Source: an uncultured Clostridia bacterium
GTDB lineage: Bacteria; Bacillota; Clostridia; Oscillospirales; Acutalibacteraceae
DNA length: 58,755 bases
Assembly: GCA_937877675.1 (NCBI GenBank)
Contig: CALEIS010000051.1
Span: 1 to 58,755, forward strand
Direction of reading: 5' to 3'
The translations under genes and the position numbers were made by a program. The notes below the pieces were generated by a model, which was given only the letters and a program-made list of their open reading frames with translations, did no database searches and was not told the DNA's origin. Shown here in pieces: positions 25,815 to 35,703 of this stretch. The stretch's first letter is position 1; each line of letters starts with the position of its first letter.

Positions 25815-26501
25815 TCAAATAAATGATAATATCCACATAATTACAAACCATAATGGAGGTATTATAAGTGCAGGTAGCATATTAAGTGTTTTAAGATTTT
25901 TGATTTCAAGGATTGCAATACCTGAGGATGCAATCAAGAAACCACCTACAACACTGATTTCACACATGAGCTCAGGACTCATAAATCCACCTAAAAATGT
26001 AGCAAGTAAGTAAATTGAGCCCTGCCATAAGAATAATACCGGTGCAGCCAAAGCAATTCCAATACCATAAGTAGATGCTAAAACCATACTTGTTACAAAG
26101 TCAAGAGTAGCGTTTGTAAAAAGATATGTATGGTCGTTGTTTAATGCAGAATTGATAGGACCAAGAATTGATAAACTACCAATACAGAAAAGCAGAATTG
26201 CTGTTGAAAGACCTTTTCCTAATTCACTTTTGCCTTTCTTTTCTGTCAAAGCATTGAAACGCTTGTCCAAGTCTATCATATTGCCTAAAAGGGAACCCAC
26301 AGCAAGACTCACAATGAAGAGTACAGGATATTTACTGTTTGGCATATTCTGTACAACAGAATTGATACCAATACCTGCTGCAGCAAGTCCCATTGCATTC
26401 ATTAGGCATTTTGTGTATTTTTCTTTAATACCTTTTTTCAATAAACTACCGATTATACTACCCGTGAGTATGGTGGCGGTGTTTACTATTGTACCAATCA
26501 T
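25815..26501 (-). CDS. DUF554 family membrane protein
   Basis: The 228-residue product matches the DUF554 (YdfK/YqgA-like) family with N-terminus MIGTIVNTATILTGSIIG and about six to seven membrane helices with Gly-rich segments. Family function is unknown; transport has been suggested. Its start codon overlaps the mfd stop as ATGA, so it is translationally coupled to mfd. It ends the glmU-pth-mfd operon. Confidence 0.9.
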   Translation of the reverse strand: MIGTIVNTATILTGSIIGSLLKKGIKEKYTKCLMNAMGLAAAGIGINSVVQNMPNSKYPVLFIVSLAVGSLLGNMIDLDKRFNALTEKKGKSELGKGLSTAILLFCIGSLSILGPINSALNNDHTYLFTNATLDFVTSMVLASTYGIGIALAAPVLFLWQGSIYLLATFLGGFMSPELMCEISVVGGFLIASSGIAILEIKNLKTLNMLPALIIPPLWFVIMWILSFI

Positions 26502-29500
26502 ATATTATCAACTCTTGTTCTTTCCACAGCATCAAAAATCTCTTTTAAGGTATCAAGAGAATTCTGATTTGGAAGTTTTTTTACATTTATACTTTTTCTG
26601 CCAGTATTTGTGACACCAACACGACCTCTTAAAATTGAAGAAATATTTAAAACGAGTGAGGTGTTGATTTCTTCACAATAAAGCGCAATTGTTTCTCCAC
26701 GTTGACCAATTTCGTAAATTCCAAGGCTTGATGCAGTGTTTCTGCAAAGAGAAACCTGAATAAGTCCTTCAACTGAAGGTGGCACATCACCAAAACGGTC
26801 ACGGAGTTCATCACGAACATCTTCTGCATCCTCAAAGGTACGGACATCTGCAATTCTGCGATAAACAGTGAGCCTTTGCGAAAGAGCAGAAATATATTTA
26901 TCAGGAATATGAGCATTGATTTGAAGGTCGATAAGACATTCTCTTGCCTTTTTCTTTTCGCCTTTTTCTTCACCGATAGCTTCACTTAAAAGCTTCATAT
27001 ACATATCATAGCCAACTGCTGCAAGGTGACCGTGTTGTTGTGCACCTAAAAGGTTACCAGCACCACGAATTTCAAGGTCACGCATAGCAATTTTGAAGCC
27101 TGAACCGAATTCTGTATATTCACGGATTGCCTGTAATCTCTTGTAGGCAATTTCAGTAAGGTTTTTATCTCGTTTGTAAGTAAGATACGCACTTGCTCGT
27201 CTTGCGCTTCGTCCTACACGACCTCGTAACTGATGTAATTGAGCAAGACCGAGTCTGTCGGCATCTTCAATAATTAATGTGTTGGCATTTGGTACGTCAA
27301 CACCTGTTTCAATAATTGTTGTGCATACAAGAATGTCGATTTCGCCATTCATAAGGTCACGCCAGATTTCGCTCAATTCTTCCTCATTCATCTTACCGTG
27401 AGCAGTTCTAATTCTTGCATCTGGAAGATATTCCTGAATAGCAACTGCCACACCATCAATGGTGTCAACTCGATTATGCAGGAAATAAACCTGACCACCA
27501 CGACGAAGTTCTTTTTCCATAGCCTCACAGAGTAGGGGAAGATTGTGTTCAACGACATAAGTCTGGACAGGGAAACGGTCCGATGGTGCTTCTTCAATAA
27601 CAGACATATCACGAATTCCTGACATTGCCATATTAAGGGTTCTAGGAATAGGTGTAGCCGAAAGTGTCAGCACATCAACACCGGGGAAAAGTTCTTTCAA
27701 TTTTTCCTTTTGAGCAACACCAAATCTTTGCTCTTCGTCAACAATCAAAAGACCCAAATCCTTGAATTTAACATTTTTTGAAATAAGTGAATGAGTACCA
27801 ACAACAATATCAATAAATCCTGCGTTTATACTCTTGATAATTTTTGCTCTTTGAGTAGGTGTACGGAAACGGGACAGCATTTCTGCTTCAATGGGGAATC
27901 CGTCAAATCGTTTTAGAATTGTTTGATAATGTTGTAATGCAAGGATTGTAGTTGGCACTAAAATAGCACATTGTTTTCCGTCTGCAATACATTTGAAAAC
28001 AGCACGAAGTGCCACTTCTGTTTTACCAAAACCAACGTCACCACAAAGGAGTCTGTCCATAGGATATGGTTTTTCCATATCATTTTTGATTTCATCAATA
28101 CTTCGTAACTGGTCGCCAGTTTCTTCATATGGGAAACGACGTTCAAAGTCCATCTGCATATCAATATCAGGGGAAAATGCATAACCATCACTGTGTAAAC
28201 GCTGTGAATAGAGTTTAATAAGTTGGTCTGCCATATCCTTAACTGCAGTACGAACCTTGTTTCTTGTCTTTTCCCAATCAGCACCACCAAGACGATTAAG
28301 CTTCAATGCTTTTCCGTCGTCTTCGTGTGGACCGATATATTTTGAAACTAAGTCGAGCTGAGTAACAGGCACATATAGTACATCACTCTTAGCGTACTTA
28401 ATTTTAATATAATCTTTTATAATTTTATTGGCTTCAAGTTGTGTGACACCATCAAAAATACCAATACCGTGAACTGCGTGAACAATATAGTCACCTTTTT
28501 TTAGTTCATCAAGGGAATGAATAGTATCCTTTGCCTTAAAGCCGGTGTTTCGTCTTTTTGCCTTTGATTGATAAACTTTTGAATATGTAAATACATAAAG
28601 TTTTTCTCTTGGATAAGAGAAACCTGAGCTTAAAGACCCTGCAAGTACACAGACGGCACCTTTTGGAAATTGTGCAGGAATAACAGGAAAGTAAACGGAT
28701 GTAAAATTCTCGTCATTTAATGTGTCAGAAAGATTTTTTGCACTCTTTTCAGTACCTGCAAACACTACGATTGTACTTTCCTTTGATACAATATGCTCTA
28801 GGTCTTCCATAAGTACATCAAGTCTGCCATTCCATATAGGTAAGGTGTTTCCGTTGAATGTGGTAAGTCCCTTAACAGGGGTGTCAAAACTACCTCGTGC
28901 AAAGTTATCTACATATGTTGCACCAAATTCCTGATATTTGTCAACTAATTCGTTAAATGTAAGGCTAAATTTATCAAGACCCTTGCAAAGCGTTCCGTCC
29001 TCAACACAGGCCTTGATGTCTTCAAACAATAATTTCTGTGATGCGTTTAATTTTTCCTTGATACCACTTGTTTCAAATGCAAAAAGAAGATAGTTTTCTG
29101 CATAGTCAAAAATTGTAGCAGGGGAATAGATGAGTGGCAAATATTTGTCGGCAGAGCCTACGGATAAACCATTTTTAAGTCTATCAATGTCCTGATATAA
29201 CTTTTCACGGATAATTTCAGTTTTTTTGCCACGAATTGAAGATGCAAGATTTTGAATCTTCTCAATTAAAAACTGTGGCTCATCAATAATAATTTCTTTT
29301 GATGGTGCAATTAAAATTTCATCAATATTAACTGTTCGTCTTTGAGAAACAATGTCAAAACGACACATTGTGTCAACCGTGTCACCCCAAAGCTCAATTC
29401 TAACAGGTTCTTCATCGTCAGGAGAGAAAAAGTCAACAATACCACCACGGACAGAGAATTGTCCAACACCCTCAACGGCATCAACCCTAGTGTAACCTGC

Positions 29501-29971
29501 ACAGTTTAAAGAGAGAATGATGTTTTCAAGTGTTGTTTCTTCATTCTTTTTCAAGAGAACGGATTTTTGTCTTAAAATTTCAGGTGGTACTGTGTATGAA
29601 ACAGCCGCCTCGGCACTTGCAACAACAATGTCACAACGATTATCAAGCATACGTCTTAAAACTTTGATTCTTTTCTGCTCGTACTCATAGCTTTGCGAGT
29701 CGGTTGTATAAAAAGATAAACTACGAGAAGGATATTGTAATGCGGATATGCCAAAAGCAGTTAAATCCTCACAAAGTCGTACTGCGGTTGCATCATCAGG
29801 CACGACAATAAGGGCCTTTTTTTCAAGACCCCCCACTAATGCAGAAACTAAATGTGCTTTCATTACGGGAATTAACCCTAAAACACCCTGTGGCAGAAAA
29901 CCTTTTTTGATACTGTTTTCCACACCTTCGTATTCTGCTGAATTTTTAATTACCTGTGTAAATGCCGACAT
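26498..29971 (-). CDS. mfd: Transcription-repair coupling factor Mfd
   Basis: Mfd removes RNA polymerase stalled at DNA lesions and recruits UvrA. The 1157-residue protein has the expected order: N-terminal UvrB-like domain (GLEKKALIVVP through VRGGIVDFF), a CarD-like RNA polymerase interaction domain (KKGDYIVHAVHGIGIF near residue 492), an SF2 translocase with Walker A GDVGFGKTEVA, Walker B VDEEQRFG and SATPIPRTL, a helicase C domain ending in QLRGRVGR, and a C-terminal TRCF domain. Full length and intact. It lies 10 bases after pth, the usual Firmicutes neighbour. Confidence 0.98.
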   Translation of the reverse strand: MSAFTQVIKNSAEYEGVENSIKKGFLPQGVLGLIPVMKAHLVSALVGGLEKKALIVVPDDATAVRLCEDLTAFGISALQYPSRSLSFYTTDSQSYEYEQKRIKVLRRMLDNRCDIVVASAEAAVSYTVPPEILRQKSVLLKKNEETTLENIILSLNCAGYTRVDAVEGVGQFSVRGGIVDFFSPDDEEPVRIELWGDTVDTMCRFDIVSQRRTVNIDEILIAPSKEIIIDEPQFLIEKIQNLASSIRGKKTEIIREKLYQDIDRLKNGLSVGSADKYLPLIYSPATIFDYAENYLLFAFETSGIKEKLNASQKLLFEDIKACVEDGTLCKGLDKFSLTFNELVDKYQEFGATYVDNFARGSFDTPVKGLTTFNGNTLPIWNGRLDVLMEDLEHIVSKESTIVVFAGTEKSAKNLSDTLNDENFTSVYFPVIPAQFPKGAVCVLAGSLSSGFSYPREKLYVFTYSKVYQSKAKRRNTGFKAKDTIHSLDELKKGDYIVHAVHGIGIFDGVTQLEANKIIKDYIKIKYAKSDVLYVPVTQLDLVSKYIGPHEDDGKALKLNRLGGADWEKTRNKVRTAVKDMADQLIKLYSQRLHSDGYAFSPDIDMQMDFERRFPYEETGDQLRSIDEIKNDMEKPYPMDRLLCGDVGFGKTEVALRAVFKCIADGKQCAILVPTTILALQHYQTILKRFDGFPIEAEMLSRFRTPTQRAKIIKSINAGFIDIVVGTHSLISKNVKFKDLGLLIVDEEQRFGVAQKEKLKELFPGVDVLTLSATPIPRTLNMAMSGIRDMSVIEEAPSDRFPVQTYVVEHNLPLLCEAMEKELRRGGQVYFLHNRVDTIDGVAVAIQEYLPDARIRTAHGKMNEEELSEIWRDLMNGEIDILVCTTIIETGVDVPNANTLIIEDADRLGLAQLHQLRGRVGRSARRASAYLTYKRDKNLTEIAYKRLQAIREYTEFGSGFKIAMRDLEIRGAGNLLGAQQHGHLAAVGYDMYMKLLSEAIGEEKGEKKKARECLIDLQINAHIPDKYISALSQRLTVYRRIADVRTFEDAEDVRDELRDRFGDVPPSVEGLIQVSLCRNTASSLGIYEIGQRGETIALYCEEINTSLVLNISSILRGRVGVTNTGRKSINVKKLPNQNSLDTLKEIFDAVERTRVDNI

Positions 29972-29981
29972 AGTTTTTGCC

Positions 29982-30596
29982 TCAACTATTGTATAAGTTC
30001 ATAGCCTTGTCAATTTGATTATCAAGCAAAAGTTCAATAGCCTTACAAGCATTTTCGAGTGCAGGCTCTAATGCTTTTTGCTCATCTTTTTTGAACTCTG
30101 AAAGAACCCAATCAGCCAAATCATAATCAGGATGTGGTTTCTTTCCACAACCCACCTTAATTCTTGGGAATTGGTCAGAATTCAAGTGATAAATAATACT
30201 CTTTATTCCGTTGTGGCCACCGTCAGTACCTTTTCTACGGATACGAAGTTTGCCCACATCAAGAGAAATATCATCATAAATTACGATTATGTTTTCAGGT
30301 TTGATTTTATAAAAACTTGCACATTCTCTTACGGCTTCACCACTGTTATTCATAAATGTCTGTGGTTTCATAACAATGCAACGATGTCCATTTATGTTTG
30401 TGTCAGCCACAAGGGATTTGTATTTGAGTCTGTCAATTCTAAATCCGAGTTTTTCAGCCAACATATCCATACATAAAAATCCTGCGTTGTGCCTTGTAAG
30501 AGTGTATTTGTTACCAGGGTTACCAAGTCCTACGATGAGAAACTCGTGTGTGCCAGTAGCCCCTGCGTTTGTTTGTTTTCTGAATTTGTTAAACAT
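29982..30596 (-). CDS. pth: Peptidyl-tRNA hydrolase
   Basis: Pth releases peptides from prematurely dropped peptidyl-tRNA. The 204-residue product shows VGLGNPGNKYTLTRHNAGF with the catalytic His, KPQTFMNNSGEA, IYDDISLDVGKLRIR and GTDGGHNGIKSI. An N-terminal extension of about 17 residues precedes the usual family start. I keep it because AAAGGA lies 7 bases before the ATG at 30596, overlapping the stop of the upstream glmU-like gene. It is in an operon with glmU(C) and mfd. Confidence 0.97.
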   Translation of the reverse strand: MFNKFRKQTNAGATGTHEFLIVGLGNPGNKYTLTRHNAGFLCMDMLAEKLGFRIDRLKYKSLVADTNINGHRCIVMKPQTFMNNSGEAVRECASFYKIKPENIIVIYDDISLDVGKLRIRRKGTDGGHNGIKSIIYHLNSDQFPRIKVGCGKKPHPDYDLADWVLSEFKKDEQKALEPALENACKAIELLLDNQIDKAMNLYNS

Positions 30597-30606
30597 ATTT
30601 TATCCT

Positions 30607-31287
30607 TTATTTTGTAAATCTGTCCTTATTTTTTTCTCGCCAATTAATCTTGTTTACCTGACGAGCACGAGCAATTCCAAGTGAAACCTCAGGAACATCC
30701 TCAGTAATTGTTGAACCTGCTGCAGTGTAAGCTCCATCACCAATTTTAACAGGTGCTACAAGGTTTGTGTTACAACCGATAAAGCAGTCATCACCGATAG
30801 TTGTTCTGTGCTTGTTTTTGCCGTCATAGTTAACTGTAACAGTGCCACAACCAAAGTTTACACGTTTACCAACATCGGAGTCACCAACATAGGTAAGGTG
30901 AGAAACCTTTGTGCCTTCATCAATATTTGAATTTTTAACTTCAACAAAGTTGCCTAAATGGACTTTGTTACCGATAACAGAATTAGGTCTTATATGAACA
31001 AAAGGACCAATATCAGCACCATCAAGAACTTTTGACTGATAACATTGAACAGAATTAAGTTTAACATCATTTCCAATTGTACTTTCTTTAATGAGTGTGT
31101 TAGGACCGATAACACAGTTTTCGCCTATTACAACACCTGCAAAGAGCATGGTGTTGGGCATAATAACAGTGCCCTTACCAATGGTAACTCCGTCCTCAAT
31201 AACAACACTTTGGTGATATGGAATTTCTACTCCATTTGTCTCGTGCAATTCAATATTCTTTTGATTCTGAATATCTTTTTCTGTCAT
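30607..31287 (-). CDS. glmU: Stand-alone GlmU-type acetyltransferase domain (left-handed beta helix)
   Basis: This 226-residue protein corresponds only to the C-terminal half of GlmU, the glucosamine-1-phosphate acetyltransferase. Hexapeptide repeats start near residue 30. Diagnostic GlmU segments are GPFVHIRPNS, NFVEVKNS, HLTYVGDSDVG and TVNYDGKNKHRT, followed by TAAGSTI. The N-terminal uridylyltransferase domain (with its GTRM-like motif) is missing, and nothing upstream on the same strand encodes it because recJ is divergent. The start at 31287 follows AGAGGTG. The order glmU-pth-mfd is conserved in Firmicutes. A separate uridylyltransferase must supply UDP-GlcNAc, or the domain acts on another sugar. 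Confidence 0.85.
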   Translation of the reverse strand: MTEKDIQNQKNIELHETNGVEIPYHQSVVIEDGVTIGKGTVIMPNTMLFAGVVIGENCVIGPNTLIKESTIGNDVKLNSVQCYQSKVLDGADIGPFVHIRPNSVIGNKVHLGNFVEVKNSNIDEGTKVSHLTYVGDSDVGKRVNFGCGTVTVNYDGKNKHRTTIGDDCFIGCNTNLVAPVKIGDGAYTAAGSTITEDVPEVSLGIARARQVNKINWREKNKDRFTK

Positions 31288-31316
31288 AAGAACACCTCTT
31301 TTTATATTATCATTTA

Positions 31317-31345
31317 ATTTTATCATAAAACCTTATAGTTTTCAA
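31317..31345 (-). promoter_or_regulatory. Promoter for the glmU(C)-pth-mfd-DUF554 operon
   Basis: On the minus strand TTGAAA (31345-31340), 17 bases and TAAAAT (31322-31317) precede the start by about 30 bases. Confidence 0.68.
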
Positions 31346-31378
31346 CTGTAAAATAAGGCTGTTTTTACTATAAAAACC

Positions 31379-31407
31379 TTGAAAAATCAAGGATTGAATG
31401 GTATAAT
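31379..31407 (+). promoter_or_regulatory. Extended -10 promoter for the recJ operon
   Basis: TTGAAA (31379-31384), 17 bases and TATAAT (31402-31407) with TGG just before the -10 give a strong promoter. CCTTGA-TCAAGG forms a small dyad over the -35, which could be an operator. Confidence 0.78.
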
Positions 31408-31455
31408 GATAAATTAGAGAATTATGTAAAATTTCAAAGAAAGGGGAGAAGATTT

Positions 31456-33498
31456 ATGAGCCGAAAAAAGTGGATAACTGCACATATTGATAAAGAATTG
31501 GCAGCTCAGGTTGCTGAAAATCATAGTCTTGACCCCTTTACTTCCCTTATACTTGTTTCTCGTGGAATTACAGAATATGAGGATGTTGAAGAATTCTTTG
31601 AGAGTGATTTTTCTTTCTGTGACCCATATTTGATTACGGATATGGATAAAGCGGTTGAAAGAATAGAAAAAGCCATTGACGATTTTCAAAAAATCTGTGT
31701 TTTTGGTGACTATGATGCTGATGGTGTAACTGCAACGGCTCTTATGTATTCATATCTTTCTGACCGTGGTGCAGATGTAATGTACTATATCCCTGACAGA
31801 GTCAATGAAGGCTATGGCATGAATTGTGGTGCTATAGATAAACTCCATGAGCAGGGTGTGAATCTCATTATAACTGTGGATAATGGTATTTCTGCAATTG
31901 AAGAAATTGATTATGCTAAAACTCTTGGAATAGAAACTGTTGTTACAGACCACCATCAGGTTGGGGATGTTTTACCTGATGCAGTTGCTGTTGTTAATCC
32001 ACACAGAAAAGATTGTAATCTTAACTTTAAAGATTGGGCAGGAGTAGGTGTTGCCTTTAAAGTTGTTTGTGGACTTGAAAAAGGTAGTTATTCCGAAATT
32101 TTAAATAATTATGCGGATATTATTGCAGTTGGTACAGTTGCCGATGTGGTTGATTTAAAAGATGAAAATCGTGCAATTGTAAAATATGGTATTGCAAAAA
32201 TCAATGCTTGTCCTTGCAACGGAATCAATGCACTTCGTCAAGTTGCAGGTGTGAGTGAAAGAGCACTAAATGCGGTTGGTGTTACTTATTCTTTAGCACC
32301 TCGTATAAATGCGGCAGGTAGAATTGAATCTGCAGAAACCGCACTCAAATTGTTGATTTGCGATAATCTTGCAACAGCACTTGATATTGCTGACAAAGTT
32401 GACGGATGTAATCGTCAGCGACATGAATTTGAAAATGAAATTATGGATGCGGCAGTTGCTCATATTGAAAACAATGTCCAACTCAAATTCTCAAAGGTCA
32501 TTGTTGTTTGTGGTGAAGGTTGGCATCATGGCGTAGTTGGTATTGTTGCTGCAAGACTTGTTGAAAAATACGGAAAACCTGCTATTGTAATTGCTTTTGA
32601 TGGTGATGAGGGTACAGGCTCTGCTCGTAGTATTGACGGATTTTCAGTTTATGATGCAATTAAATCCTGCGAAGATTTGTTAACTCATTTTGGTGGACAT
32701 ACAATGGCTGCGGGTCTTGGTATCAACAGAGAAAATGCAAATGAGTTTTTTGCTAGAATAAATGAATATGCAAACAGTATAAGTGATGTTGTACCAACCC
32801 TTATGTTGGATTGTAAGTTAAATCCCGCTTATATTGATGCATCCTTGGTAGAATCTCTTGAAATGCTTGAACCTTTTGGTGCTGCCAATCCACAACCTTT
32901 GTTTGGAATCTTTGGTGTGACAATTGAGAGTATCAGACCAGTTGGTGAGGGTAAACACTTGCGATTGACATTCTCTAAGGGGAATACACAGTTCGTTGCT
33001 ATGAAATTTTCCACAACATTGAATGAACTTCCTTTTGTTGAAAAGGATGTAGTTGACCTTGCTGTTAGAATTGATAAAAACGAATTCAGAGGTGAAGTAA
33101 AAGCTTCTGTGCAGATAAGGGATATGCGTTTTTCAAATGTTGATGAGGATAAATTGTTTAAATCACAATCTCTTTATGAAAAATATAGACGATGTGAAGA
33201 ATTAACACAACATGAAGCAAGGTTTTTAACTCCAACACGAGAATTTTTGTTGGGAGTTTATGGAGTGCTTAAACAGTATAAACTCTGGCAACACGATATT
33301 GAAACCTTGACTTATAGAGCAAAATGCCCAATGGAAAGATATTGTACAATGATGGTGTCAGTTGATGTGCTTTGTGAGTTGGGACTTATAAAAAGAGAAA
33401 ATGGACAATTAATTTTTGATGGTGAAGGTAAAAAAGCCGATTTATCACAGTCAGAAATTCTTAATAACTTGAATAAAATGCAAGGAGGTGAACAGTAA
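31456..33498 (+). CDS. recJ: Single-stranded-DNA-specific exonuclease RecJ
   Basis: RecJ degrades single-stranded DNA 5' to 3' in repair and recombination. The 680-residue product has the DHH phosphoesterase core: DYDADG at residues 85-90, D165-H-H167 in VTDHHQ, and a DHHA1 domain with GGHTMAAG near residue 415. An OB-like domain follows (PLFGIFGVTI, RLTFSKG). About 100 extra C-terminal residues are present, as in many clostridial RecJ. AGGGGAG supports the start. It heads a nine-gene operon that ends at the terminator at 42154. Confidence 0.97.
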   Translation: MSRKKWITAHIDKELAAQVAENHSLDPFTSLILVSRGITEYEDVEEFFESDFSFCDPYLITDMDKAVERIEKAIDDFQKICVFGDYDADGVTATALMYSYLSDRGADVMYYIPDRVNEGYGMNCGAIDKLHEQGVNLIITVDNGISAIEEIDYAKTLGIETVVTDHHQVGDVLPDAVAVVNPHRKDCNLNFKDWAGVGVAFKVVCGLEKGSYSEILNNYADIIAVGTVADVVDLKDENRAIVKYGIAKINACPCNGINALRQVAGVSERALNAVGVTYSLAPRINAAGRIESAETALKLLICDNLATALDIADKVDGCNRQRHEFENEIMDAAVAHIENNVQLKFSKVIVVCGEGWHHGVVGIVAARLVEKYGKPAIVIAFDGDEGTGSARSIDGFSVYDAIKSCEDLLTHFGGHTMAAGLGINRENANEFFARINEYANSISDVVPTLMLDCKLNPAYIDASLVESLEMLEPFGAANPQPLFGIFGVTIESIRPVGEGKHLRLTFSKGNTQFVAMKFSTTLNELPFVEKDVVDLAVRIDKNEFRGEVKASVQIRDMRFSNVDEDKLFKSQSLYEKYRRCEELTQHEARFLTPTREFLLGVYGVLKQYKLWQHDIETLTYRAKCPMERYCTMMVSVDVLCELGLIKRENGQLIFDGEGKKADLSQSEILNNLNKMQGGEQ

Positions 33499-35693
33499 TG
33501 GCAGATGTTAATGTAAATGTCAATGAGCTTTATAGTAAAGTAAGGGAAAAAATAAAGGCGATTCATGGTGAAAAAGATATTGAGATAGTTGATAGAGCAT
33601 TTAATCTTGCTAATGAATGTCATGGCGACCAGAAACGTAAATCAGGTGAACCATATATCATCCATCCCATTGCTGTTTGCGATATTCTTGTAGATTTAGG
33701 TATGGATTGTCAGTCACTTGTGGCTGCACTTTTGCATGATGTAGTTGAAGATACAGAGTACACTATTGAACAGTTAACTGCTGATTTTGGTGAGGAAGTT
33801 GCTGTTTTAGTTGATGGTGTTACAAAACTTGGTAAAGTTCAACTTAGTTCAGGTGAATCAAAAGAAGAACAACAGGCAGAGAATATCCGCAAAATGCTTC
33901 TTGCTATGTCAAAGGATATTCGTGTTATTATCGTAAAACTTGCTGACCGACTTCATAATATGAGAACTCTTGAGTTTATGGCGCCACAGAAACAGAGAGA
34001 TAAGGCTCTTGAAACTCTGGAAATTTTTGCACCGATTTCTCATAGACTTGGTATCCGTTCTGTTAAAGAAGAACTTGAAGACAGAGCAATTCGTTTTCTT
34101 GACCCAGTTGCTTATGACGGAATTGAAGAAAATCTTAAAATGTCAAGCCATTCAGGTCACGATTTCTTAGAAAGTATCAAGACTAAAATTGGTGACAGAG
34201 TAACACAGACAGTGTCTGGTGCTCAGATTAGTGGACGAATTAAATCGGTTCACGGAATTTACCGTAAAATGTATATGCAAGGTAAACAGTTTGACGAAAT
34301 TTACGACATTTATGCTGTTCGTATTATCGTGGATAGCGTAATTGATTGTTACAACTGCCTTGGTATTATTCATGATATGTATAATCCACTTCCTGGAAGA
34401 TTTAAGGATTATATTTCAACCCCAAAGCCAAATATGTATCAGTCACTTCATACTACAGTTATCGGTAAAGAGGGAACACCTTTTGAAGTGCAAATCAGAA
34501 CATGGGATATGCATCGTACTGCAGAATTCGGTATCGCTGCTCACTGGAAATACAAACTTGGTGTTTCAGGTGGAAAACAGAGTTTTGATGAGCGACTTCA
34601 ATGGATTCGTGAAGTGCTTGAAACACAACAGGAATCAGCGGATGCAGGGGAACTTGTTTCTACTATCAAAACCGACCTTATTACTGACGAAGTATTTGTA
34701 TATACGCCAAAGGGTGATGTTATCAATGTGCCTGTTGGTTCAACTGTAATTGACTTTGCTTATGCAATTCACTCTGCGGTTGGTAACAAAATGACAGGTG
34801 CAAAGGTTGATGGTAGAATTGTACCGATTGATTATGTAATCAAAACAGGTGAAATTGTTGAAATTCTCACATCTTCTCAACAGGGTAAAGGCCCAAGCCG
34901 TGACTGGCTCAATATTGTAAAGACTAGCCAGGCAAAGAGCAAAATCCGTTCTTGGTTCAAAAAGGAAAAACGAGAAGAAAATATTATTGAGGGTAAAGCG
35001 GAAATCGAAAGAGAGTTCAGAAGAAACTATATCCGTCTTTCTGACGAGGATTATCAGAAGTTTATCAAAAAACTTGCTGAGCGTCAGCGAATGGAAAATG
35101 TTGACGATTTCTATGCCGCAATCGGTTATGGTGGACTTTCTGTTAACCGAATGATGCCTTATATCAAAGAGGAATATCAGAAAAATTACGATAAGAGCCG
35201 TCAGGAAATCAAGGTTGTTACAGTTAAAGATAATTCAAAGAAGAACAAAGAAGGCGTTACAATTGAAGGAATTGACAACTGCCTTATTAAGTTCTCACAA
35301 TGTTGTAATCCATTACCTGGTGACGATATTATTGGATTTATCACTCGTGGTCACGGTGTTTCAATTCATAAAAGAGATTGTACAAACGTGCCAAAAGATA
35401 TTGCTAATTGTGCAGAACCTGCTCGTTGGGTAAAAGCATATTGGAACCAGCATGTTAAGGAAGAATATAAAGCAACACTTCAGCTTACTTGCCTTTCTCG
35501 AGTTGGACTTATGGCGGAAGTTGCTATGCAGGTTGCTAATATGCGTGTTAATATTACAGCTATCAGTACTCACGATATGAAGGATGGTAGAACAATCGTT
35601 GAACTCACTGTTAATGTTAGCGGTATTGACCATCTTAAAAACCTAATTTCACGTATTGAAAAGGTTGACGGAGTATTATCAGTTGAAAGATAA
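33498..35693 (+). CDS. rel: Bifunctional (p)ppGpp synthetase/hydrolase Rel
   Basis: This 731-residue protein makes and degrades the stringent alarmone (p)ppGpp. Domains in order are an HD hydrolase with LLHDVVEDT near residue 85, a synthetase with YQSLHTTV and VQIRTWDMHRTAEFG (about 310-350), a TGS domain (VFVYTPKGDVINVP, about 400), a conserved Cys region (FSQCCNPLPGD and KRDC, about 600-635) and a C-terminal ACT domain. Both active sites look intact. The start codon overlaps the recJ stop (TAATG) and has a near-perfect AAGGAGGTGA. The usual apt gene between recJ and rel is absent. Confidence 0.97.
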   Translation: MADVNVNVNELYSKVREKIKAIHGEKDIEIVDRAFNLANECHGDQKRKSGEPYIIHPIAVCDILVDLGMDCQSLVAALLHDVVEDTEYTIEQLTADFGEEVAVLVDGVTKLGKVQLSSGESKEEQQAENIRKMLLAMSKDIRVIIVKLADRLHNMRTLEFMAPQKQRDKALETLEIFAPISHRLGIRSVKEELEDRAIRFLDPVAYDGIEENLKMSSHSGHDFLESIKTKIGDRVTQTVSGAQISGRIKSVHGIYRKMYMQGKQFDEIYDIYAVRIIVDSVIDCYNCLGIIHDMYNPLPGRFKDYISTPKPNMYQSLHTTVIGKEGTPFEVQIRTWDMHRTAEFGIAAHWKYKLGVSGGKQSFDERLQWIREVLETQQESADAGELVSTIKTDLITDEVFVYTPKGDVINVPVGSTVIDFAYAIHSAVGNKMTGAKVDGRIVPIDYVIKTGEIVEILTSSQQGKGPSRDWLNIVKTSQAKSKIRSWFKKEKREENIIEGKAEIEREFRRNYIRLSDEDYQKFIKKLAERQRMENVDDFYAAIGYGGLSVNRMMPYIKEEYQKNYDKSRQEIKVVTVKDNSKKNKEGVTIEGIDNCLIKFSQCCNPLPGDDIIGFITRGHGVSIHKRDCTNVPKDIANCAEPARWVKAYWNQHVKEEYKATLQLTCLSRVGLMAEVAMQVANMRVNITAISTHDMKDGRTIVELTVNVSGIDHLKNLISRIEKVDGVLSVER

Positions 35694-35703
35694 GGAATAG
35701 TTT

